Source: Candidatus Latescibacterota bacterium (GTDB lineage: Bacteria > Latescibacterota > UBA2968 > UBA8231). Taken from it: a DNA stretch of 7,849 nt. Below are positions 1-4,877 of the stretch, piece by piece. Numbering within the stretch: position 1 is the first letter of the stretch; each line of letters starts with the position of its first letter. The DNA is taken from contig DPVW01000203.1 of NCBI GenBank assembly GCA_003529325.1, positions 5,827 to 13,675 on the forward strand, given 5' to 3'. The notes beneath the pieces were generated by a model. That model was not told the DNA's origin. It saw only the letters and a program-made list of their open reading frames with translations, and ran no database searches. Position numbers and translations under genes: made by a program.

Positions 1-51
1 TGCCCCGTTTTCGTTGTCCCAACTCACCAGGCTGCCCAGGCCAGCCACCCT

Positions 52-55
52 GGAG
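52..55 (+). promoter_or_regulatory. Ribosome binding site of rnr
   Basis: GGAG lies 4 bases before the ATG at 60 and supports that start over the next in-frame ATG at 123, which would cut into the N-terminal winged helix. The remaining upstream bases (1-51) show no convincing promoter. A weak GGCTG/CAGCC inverted repeat near 30-46 has no U-tract. The upstream gene, if any, lies outside the window. Confidence 0.6.
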
Positions 56-59
56 ATCC

Positions 60-2312
60 ATGCTGCCCGATTCAGAGCAAGTTCTCGCCCACCTTGGCGA
101 GCCCTCCTATCGCCCAGCCAAAATGAAGGAACTGGCGCGTGAACTCGGTGTGAGCGGTGACGATTACCGACCGCTACGGCAGCTCATGCACACGCTCGAG
201 GGGGAAGGTAAGGTCACGCGGGCAAACAAGGGACGCTACCTACTACCAGAGAGCCTGACGCAGACTTGGGGTCGTTTGCGCCTGCACGAGAGAGGTTTCG
301 GTTTCGTCGTCCGTGCCGGTGCCGAGGCGGATGTCTTCGTCGCCGCCGGCTTCCTGCTTGACGCCAAAGATGGCGAATGGGTAGAGGTGGAGATCACCGA
401 ATCCGGTGATGGTCAACAACGCCTGCCCAGAGGACGCGTGATCGAGGTGCGTCGACAGCCACTGCGAGAATATACCGGGACCTTCCGGCGGCGCGGCCGT
501 CATGGTCTGGTCATGACTGAGGAGACCGTCATCTCCCTGGATACGGCGCCTCCAGGGGAGATCAAGGAGGGGGATCTCGTCATCGTCGAAGCGGACGCGG
601 AGAAGTCCGGCTCGGCTCGTCAGCGTCCCGGACGGATCCTGCACATCCTCGGCGACGTGGAAGATCCGCGACACGACTTCGACGTGGTAACCCTCGCACA
701 TGCGATCTCTGTCAGGGACAACCCGAAGGCTGAAGCAGAGGCGGCAGCACGGGTGCAAGGCGCGGCGACGGAGCGCGAGCAGGAACTCGAACACCGGCGG
801 GACCTGCGTACTCTTACGGTACTGACCATCGACCCGGACGAAGCGCGTGACTTTGATGACGCCGTCTCCGTGGAAGCCCTACCGACAGGGGAGCTGCAAC
901 TCGGTGTTCATATTGCCGATGTCGCCCATTATGTCCCCTCAGGCGGCGCCATCGATATGCAGGCCCGGGAGCGAGCAACCTCCGTCTACCTTCTCGACCG
1001 AGTCGTGCATATGCTGCCGAGGACACTCGCCGCCGACCTGTGCACCCTGGCGCCGCATGAGGATCGACTCGCCGTGACCGTCTTGCTCGACATCGATGGT
1101 GGCGGATCGGTCCTCCGTCGCAGTTTCTGTCTGTCCGTCCTTCGCTCCGCCGACCGCCTTACCTATAGCCAGGTGCAGGCAGCACTCGAGGGGGATTTTC
1201 GCGGTGCCGGACCCGCGGCTGCACATACGCCTCTGCTCGAGAGTATGATAGATCTGAGTCAGCGCCTGCGAGCACGGCGACTCGATCGAGGGGCCATCGA
1301 CTTCGAACTTGCGGAGAAAGCGGTGACCATGGGGGAGGAGGGCATCCCTACCTCTTTGGGGCAGGCGACGCATCTGCCAAGCCACCGACTTGTCGAGGAA
1401 TTCATGCTCGCCGCCAACGAAGCCGTCGCCGAAGAAGCGGCGACGGCTGAACTGCCTGTTCTGTTCCGTATTCACGATCCGCCGGATCCTGGCAAGCTCG
1501 AAGCCTTCCGCAACCTTGCCGGCTCCCTTGGATATCGCCTGCCAGGCGTCCACGGCATCACCAGTAGTAGTCTGCAGCAGGCGCTGGAGGCGTTGAACGA
1601 CCGTCCGGACGCGGCCTTGCTCAGCCAACTGTTGTTGCGAGCCATGATGCGCGCCAGCTACGCCACTGACGAGGCACAGGGTCATTTCGGACTCGCTTCC
1701 GAGCGCTATCTGCACTTCACCTCGCCGATCCGACGATACCCCGATCTCATCGTCCACCGGGCGCTGCGCGCACATATCACAGGGGAAGCCACGGCGCCTG
1801 CCGAAGATGACCTGGGTTGGTTGGCCCAATGGACAAGCCATTGCGAACGACGTGCCGAAGCGGCGGAGCGGGATTATGTCCGCCTCAAACAACTGCGCTT
1901 CATGAGCAGCCACGTGGGGGAGGAATTCGATGCCGTCGTCTCAGGGGTTGTCGGCGCCGGTCTCTTTGTCGAGCTCGTGGACTGGCTCGTGGAGGGCTTC
2001 TGTCCTTTGCGCCTGCTCGACGACTACTTCGAGTTCGAGGAGAACCGTCATCGGCTTAGAGGTCAGCGGACGGGACTGGTCTTTTCCATGGGCACGCCGG
2101 TTCGAATTCGGGTGCTCACGGTGGAGCCATTGCGCCGACGCATGGACCTGCTGATCATCGAGGGGGGTAGTGAACGGAGCCGAGAAACACATAGTACGGG
2201 TGGCCGCGGGGCGCGGCGAGCCTCGGCGCGAGACAAACGACAACAACAGCGTCAGACTCGTCCGCAAGGCAAGGGCGGAAAAGAGCGACGGGGTAACAGA
2301 CGATCACGGTGA
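60..2312 (+). CDS. rnr: Ribonuclease R (3'-5' exoribonuclease, RNase II/RNB family)
   Basis: This 750-residue protein is a processive 3'-to-5' hydrolytic exoribonuclease that degrades structured RNA in the cytoplasm. In the family it acts in mRNA decay, rRNA quality control and, in enterobacteria, cold adaptation. Domains in order: N-terminal winged helix (about 5-65), cold-shock domain 1 (about 68-130, with GFGFV at 79-83), cold-shock domain 2 (about 137-200), catalytic RNB domain (about 247-570), S1 domain (about 620-700) and a basic tail (about 704-750). The catalytic motif TIDPDEARDFDDAV supplies the metal-binding aspartates D258, D264, D266 and D267. Y310 is the likely stacking tyrosine. 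GHFGLA (541-546) and HFTSPIRRYPD (552-562) are the C-terminal RNB signature. The length is close to typical for RNase R, and all signature motifs are intact. The next gene starts 94 bases downstream. The family assignment is secure. Confidence 0.97.
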   Translation: MLPDSEQVLAHLGEPSYRPAKMKELARELGVSGDDYRPLRQLMHTLEGEGKVTRANKGRYLLPESLTQTWGRLRLHERGFGFVVRAGAEADVFVAAGFLLDAKDGEWVEVEITESGDGQQRLPRGRVIEVRRQPLREYTGTFRRRGRHGLVMTEETVISLDTAPPGEIKEGDLVIVEADAEKSGSARQRPGRILHILGDVEDPRHDFDVVTLAHAISVRDNPKAEAEAAARVQGAATEREQELEHRRDLRTLTVLTIDPDEARDFDDAVSVEALPTGELQLGVHIADVAHYVPSGGAIDMQARERATSVYLLDRVVHMLPRTLAADLCTLAPHEDRLAVTVLLDIDGGGSVLRRSFCLSVLRSADRLTYSQVQAALEGDFRGAGPAAAHTPLLESMIDLSQRLRARRLDRGAIDFELAEKAVTMGEEGIPTSLGQATHLPSHRLVEEFMLAANEAVAEEAATAELPVLFRIHDPPDPGKLEAFRNLAGSLGYRLPGVHGITSSSLQQALEALNDRPDAALLSQLLLRAMMRASYATDEAQGHFGLASERYLHFTSPIRRYPDLIVHRALRAHITGEATAPAEDDLGWLAQWTSHCERRAEAAERDYVRLKQLRFMSSHVGEEFDAVVSGVVGAGLFVELVDWLVEGFCPLRLLDDYFEFEENRHRLRGQRTGLVFSMGTPVRIRVLTVEPLRRRMDLLIIEGGSERSRETHSTGGRGARRASARDKRQQQRQTRPQGKGGKERRGNRRSR

Positions 2313-2360
2313 CTGGCGGGCCAACGGTGACTTGCGGGCCAACGGTAGCTCGCGCGTTGA
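2307..2360. repeat. 18-bp tandem repeat across the rnr stop codon
   Basis: Units start at 2307, 2325 and 2343. The first two (CGGTGACTGGCGGGCCAA and CGGTGACTTGCGGGCCAA) match at 17 of 18 bases. The third is degenerate, matching unit 2 at about 11 of 18. The TGA that ends rnr (2310-2312) lies in unit 1. Because the period is six codons, unit 2 carries a second TGA (2328-2330) in the same frame. The first two copies are clear; the third is marginal. No function is evident beyond a backup stop; slippage duplication is the simplest origin. Confidence 0.75.
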
Positions 2361-2372
2361 CATAGCAACGCG
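2353..2372. repeat. Short inverted repeat after rnr
   Basis: CGCGTTG and CAACGCG form a perfect 7-bp inverted repeat around the 6-base loop ACATAG, in the gap between rnr and the small membrane protein gene. No U-tract follows, so it is a poor intrinsic terminator. It could be an mRNA 3'-end stem or a protein-binding site. TTGACA (2357-2362) lies within it and TTGACC (2373-2378) just after it, but neither has a convincing -10 box at the right distance, so no promoter is called here. Confidence 0.5.
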
Positions 2373-2406
2373 TTGACCTCCACCGTGGATTCTCTACCTT
2401 CGGTTC

Positions 2407-2601
2407 ATGATCAAACTCCTGCTGTTTGTATTGCTCATCGGCCTCGGGTATCAGTTGCTGCAATCCCTGCGCCAGGCACCACCCCGAAAGGGCACCGATG
2501 CCACCAACGGCGTACCGCCCACCGATGCCTCCCCAGCTGTGGACCCGTCTCGAATTGTTGACGCCCAGTACGAAGAGGTCGACGAGAGCAGCACCCCATA
2601 A
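2407..2601 (+). CDS. Small single-pass membrane protein, unknown function
   Basis: This 64-residue hypothetical protein has an N-terminal hydrophobic segment (MIKLLLFVLLIGLGYQLLQ, residues 1-19) that should span or anchor in the inner membrane. A short basic stretch follows (RQAPPRK, 22-28), then a Pro/Thr/Ser-rich polar tail ending in an acidic motif, IVDAQYEEVDESSTP. The positive residues after the helix suggest a cytoplasmic C-terminus. There is no lipobox cysteine, so it is not a lipoprotein. The tail resembles the C-terminal VDAEFEEV-type motif of DnaK, which may be convergence. No good Shine-Dalgarno sequence precedes the ATG. The gene ends 13 bases before the proposed holA start. Short membrane proteins of this form are common unannotated genes in Gram-negative bacteria. 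I do not recognise a named family. The competing reading is that this stretch is the 5' part of a longer holA frame, which is less likely. Confidence 0.6.
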   Translation: MIKLLLFVLLIGLGYQLLQSLRQAPPRKGTDATNGVPPTDASPAVDPSRIVDAQYEEVDESSTP

Positions 2602-2614
2602 TCGGAATTGTGGC

Positions 2615-3676
2615 TTGAGCGCCAAGCGGAACACGAAACGACGCGTAACGCCGCAAGAAATCCGGAGCAGCATCGAAGGTGAGCGGCCCGCTCCCTTTTA
2701 CCTACTCCATGGCGAGGAGTCATATGGTCGGGAGCGCCTCTATCGGTGGTCGGTGGAGAACTTGCGACCGCCTGTGGCCGCCGACTTCAATGTCGATATC
2801 TTCCACGGTGACAATGTAGATCCGCAACGGCTTCTGGATCTGTACTACTCGTATCCCATGATGGCCGCTCATCGTGTCGTCATTCTGCGGGACGCCGATC
2901 GCTTACCGACCCCACAGAGCAAGGCCCTGGAGCCATTGGTCGACACACCATCTGAGACGACGATCTTCCTCGCCGTGGGCGGTAAGCTTGATATGCGGCG
3001 GCGGTTGTTCGGGCAGATGTCACGTCAAGGCATGGCGATTGAGTTCAAGGTGCCTTTTGACAACAAGCTACCCGATGCCATCCGCGAGATGGCGGCGGAA
3101 CGACAATTGCAGGTGACGCCTGAGGCGGTCGACAGGCTATGTCTGTACGTGGGCACGCAACTGGCAGAGATGGCCAACGAATTGGAAAAGCTCGAGGTCT
3201 ACATCGGCGACCGGGAGACACGGAGGATAACCGCCGCCGACGTTGAGGAGTTGGTCGGTGTGTCACGCGACGCCAGCGTCTTCGAATTCACCGACGCTGT
3301 CGGCAAGGGGGATCGACGTCATGCCGTCGAGTTGCTCGCCTCCCTGCTGGAGCAGGGGGAGGAACCGCACCGCATCTTGCCACTGTTGACTCGCCACCTG
3401 CAGTTGTTGCTGCGAACACAACAGATGGAGAAGCAGAGACTGGCGCGCGACGAAATGGCACGCGGACTTGGTGTCGCGCCATTTTTCCTTGATGGCTATC
3501 GACAGCAGGCGCGGGCGGCACCAGCGGGAACACTGTGGCGCGGCCTGCTGGCACTCAGAAGAGCTGATGACCTGCTGAAAACCGGCGGTGGGAGAGTGCG
3601 ATATCGGGCCATCATGGATCTGTGCCTGTCGGCACTGACGCCGAACACAGCTGCTACCCCCAACACCAGGGGTTGA
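2615..3676 (+). CDS. holA: DNA polymerase III subunit delta
   Basis: The delta subunit of the clamp-loader complex opens the beta sliding clamp and helps load it at primed sites. From the TTG at 2615 the product is 353 residues, close to the family's usual ~340. The N-terminal AAA+-like fold shows FYLLHGEES (28-36), the HolA counterpart of the nucleotide-binding region but without a Walker A, as expected for delta. The core strand VVILRDAD (88-95) follows. The C-terminal collar domain has VFEFTDAV (222-229), GEEP (248-251) and RRADDLLKTG (315-324), all typical of the family. The frame is open back to 2426, but those upstream residues are Pro/Arg/Cys-rich, overlap the small membrane gene and do not resemble a HolA N-terminus, so I chose TTG. 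That start lacks a clear ribosome binding site, so translation may be coupled to the gene before it. The family is confident; the start is uncertain. Confidence 0.88.
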   Translation: MSAKRNTKRRVTPQEIRSSIEGERPAPFYLLHGEESYGRERLYRWSVENLRPPVAADFNVDIFHGDNVDPQRLLDLYYSYPMMAAHRVVILRDADRLPTPQSKALEPLVDTPSETTIFLAVGGKLDMRRRLFGQMSRQGMAIEFKVPFDNKLPDAIREMAAERQLQVTPEAVDRLCLYVGTQLAEMANELEKLEVYIGDRETRRITAADVEELVGVSRDASVFEFTDAVGKGDRRHAVELLASLLEQGEEPHRILPLLTRHLQLLLRTQQMEKQRLARDEMARGLGVAPFFLDGYRQQARAAPAGTLWRGLLALRRADDLLKTGGGRVRYRAIMDLCLSALTPNTAATPNTRG

Positions 3677-3701
3677 CATGCGTCATCCTGCCAAGTATAT
3701 T
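3673..3701 (+). promoter_or_regulatory. Sigma-70-type promoter for thioredoxin gene
   Basis: TTGACA (3673-3678, a perfect -35) is separated by exactly 17 bases from TATATT (3696-3701, five of six matches to the -10 consensus). The -35 box overlaps the holA stop codon (3674-3676). Transcription should begin near 3708, giving a leader of about 135 bases before the thioredoxin ATG. This is the best promoter in the window and fits constitutive expression. Confidence 0.75.
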
Positions 3702-3770
3702 GTTGTATCTTGGTAAGTTGTAGTGAATTCAGGGACTTACGACCCTGTCCATAGTTCGACTTCCAGCTCG

Positions 3771-3799
3771 TTGACAGTGGGCCGAGGCTCGTTTAGTTC
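3771..3799 (+). promoter_or_regulatory. Possible second, weaker promoter for thioredoxin gene
   Basis: A second perfect TTGACA (3771-3776) lies in the thioredoxin leader. Its candidate -10 elements are poor: TTTAGT at 15-base spacing or TAGTTC at 17-base spacing. It would shorten the leader to about 35-40 bases. It may be a chance match. Confidence 0.25.
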
Positions 3800-3808
3800 A
3801 TGCGGATG

Positions 3809-3835
3809 GCGCGGTTTCACCGCGCATGAGGGGAG
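3809..3835 (+). promoter_or_regulatory. Leader hairpin and ribosome binding site of thioredoxin gene
   Basis: GCGCGG (3809-3814) pairs with CCGCGC (3820-3825) around the loop TTTCA. Two bases later comes a strong Shine-Dalgarno sequence, GAGGGGAG (3828-3835), 6 bases before the ATG at 3842. The hairpin ends just short of the ribosome binding site, so it could affect ribosome access or mRNA stability. Its regulatory role is an inference. Confidence 0.5.
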
Positions 3836-3841
3836 ATCCCG

Positions 3842-4168
3842 ATGGCCGAACCCATCAGTTTGACAGATGACAATTTCGAGTCCGAGGTCCTGCAGGCAGA
3901 AACACCCGTCCTCGTCGACTTCTGGGCCGCTTGGTGCGGACCTTGCCGCATGGTGGCACCGATCGTCGAGGAACTGGTCGGGGAATATGACGGCCGTGCA
4001 AAGATCTGCAAGCTGGATGTCGACAGTGCACAAAAGACGGCCCAGCAATACGGCATTCGCAGCATACCGACGCTACTGATCTTCAACGGTGGCAAGGTGA
4101 CGGAGCAAGTTATCGGCGCCGTGCCGAAAGGGCAGATCACGGAAAAGCTAGATGGCGTGATCGCCTGA
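3842..4168 (+). CDS. trxA: Thioredoxin
   Basis: This 108-residue single-domain thioredoxin matches the length of E. coli Trx1. It is a cytoplasmic disulfide reductase, normally recharged by thioredoxin reductase and NADPH, which reduces ribonucleotide reductase, peroxiredoxins and other targets. The active site WCGPC lies at 31-35 (redox cysteines C32 and C35). The buried D26 in VDFW and the cis-proline P76 in IRSIPT are both present. There is no signal peptide, so it is cytoplasmic. The start has a strong ribosome binding site. The gene has its own promoter upstream and a hairpin terminator downstream, so it is probably a single-gene transcript, with possible read-through from holA. Nothing is unusual in the protein. 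It could be one of several thioredoxin paralogues in the genome, so the symbol is a best guess. Confidence 0.95.
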   Translation: MAEPISLTDDNFESEVLQAETPVLVDFWAAWCGPCRMVAPIVEELVGEYDGRAKICKLDVDSAQKTAQQYGIRSIPTLLIFNGGKVTEQVIGAVPKGQITEKLDGVIA

Positions 4169-4214
4169 CCGGGTGGCCGATGATTTGCATGGCCATTTTC
4201 TGAGTATTAGCGTA

Positions 4215-4256
4215 ACGACCTTGTCGGCCTGTGGCCGGCAGGGTCGTCTTTGCTTT
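4215..4256 (+). terminator. Intrinsic terminator after thioredoxin gene
   Basis: A 15-bp stem (4215-4229 with 4233-4247) has a 3-base loop. All pairs are canonical except two G-U pairs. It is followed by the moderately U-rich CTTTGCTTT (4248-4256). A much weaker element (TGGCC 4174-4178, GGCCA 4191-4195, then TTTT) precedes it. The strong hairpin should separate the thioredoxin transcript from the next gene, which then needs its own promoter. I see no clear one in 4257-4313. Confidence 0.8.
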
Positions 4257-4313
4257 ATGTATTAGGTCATGCCCGAGCAGCGACCCCATTCCGCTTTCTG
4301 ACCGGCGACACGT

Positions 4314-4865
4314 ATGGCCCTCGATCCTTTCTGGAGCAACATCTTTTCCCGCCGTGACCGTTCTGGCGATGACCTCTATGAGGTCCTGAGCAAGGTCCCC
4401 ATCTTCCAGGATCTGAGCCGCCGTGAATTCGAGCGGATTCGAGGTATCCTCCATCGGCGCAGCTTCAATACGGACGAGGCGATCGTCAATGAAGGGGACA
4501 TGGGGGTCGGTATGTACGTCATCCTGTCCGGTGAAGTCGCGATTCTCCAAGAGGGCGTAGATGGCAAAATGATCGAACTCGCCACCTTCGGTGAAGGGGA
4601 TTTCTTCGGCGATCAGGTGCTTCTTGATGAGTCCGCGCGGACCGCCTCAGCTATCGCCCGCGCGCAGACACGCGCCGTAGGGTTCTTCCGACCGGACCTG
4701 CTCGAGTTGATCGAACGCAACCCACGTCTCGGTCTGAAAATTGTCATGCGCCTGTCGCATATGATCTCGGTACGCCTACGGCAGACGAATCGTCTGCTAA
4801 AGGATGCGCGTGATCAGGTACGCAGAGCCGAGGAAGCGACTGCAGAGACCGAGGCGACGAGTTAG
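4314..4865 (+). CDS. Crp-like cyclic nucleotide-binding domain protein without DNA-binding domain
   Basis: This 183-residue protein has a single cyclic nucleotide-binding (CNB) beta-roll at about 23-136. VPIFQDLSRREFERI opens the domain, VNEGD and MYVILSGEVAI are conserved beta-roll strands, and FGEGDFFGDQVLLDESARTASAIA-type residues at 92-115 form the phosphate-binding cassette. In that cassette the arginine (R109) is kept, while the usual glutamate position has D100, so ligand binding is plausible but not certain. After the domain there is only a long, charged, probably helical or coiled-coil tail (about 137-181). The helix-turn-helix of Crp/Fnr regulators is absent, so it is unlikely to be a DNA-binding transcription factor and more likely acts on a protein partner. 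The ATG is the first possible start, since an in-frame TGA lies just upstream; its ribosome binding site is weak. The permease gene starts 12 bases after its stop, suggesting co-expression. The CNB assignment is firm; the function is unknown. Confidence 0.88.
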   Translation: MALDPFWSNIFSRRDRSGDDLYEVLSKVPIFQDLSRREFERIRGILHRRSFNTDEAIVNEGDMGVGMYVILSGEVAILQEGVDGKMIELATFGEGDFFGDQVLLDESARTASAIARAQTRAVGFFRPDLLELIERNPRLGLKIVMRLSHMISVRLRQTNRLLKDARDQVRRAEEATAETEATS

Positions 4866-4877
4866 TCGATCGGTTGC

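Noticed and set aside
28..54. Possible terminator hairpin before rnr
   Set aside because: The GGCTG/CAGCC arms are short, the pairing is ambiguous and no U-tract follows.
939..1913. 324-residue open frame on the - strand inside ribonuclease R
   Set aside because: It lies wholly opposite a gene with intact catalytic motifs and shows no recognisable domain. Long antisense frames are expected opposite GC-rich genes.
2357..2401. Promoter for the small membrane protein from TTGACA (2357) or TTGACC (2373)
   Set aside because: No acceptable -10 hexamer occurs 16-18 bases downstream of either.
2426..2614. 63-residue N-terminal extension of HolA from the ATG at 2426
   Set aside because: These residues are Pro/Arg/Cys-rich, unlike any HolA N-terminus, and overlap the small membrane gene in another frame.
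2155..2673. 172-residue open frame on the - strand spanning the rnr end and the small gene
   Set aside because: It covers the tandem repeat and the small membrane gene, has no recognisable motif, and the + strand reading gives a coherent membrane protein and HolA.
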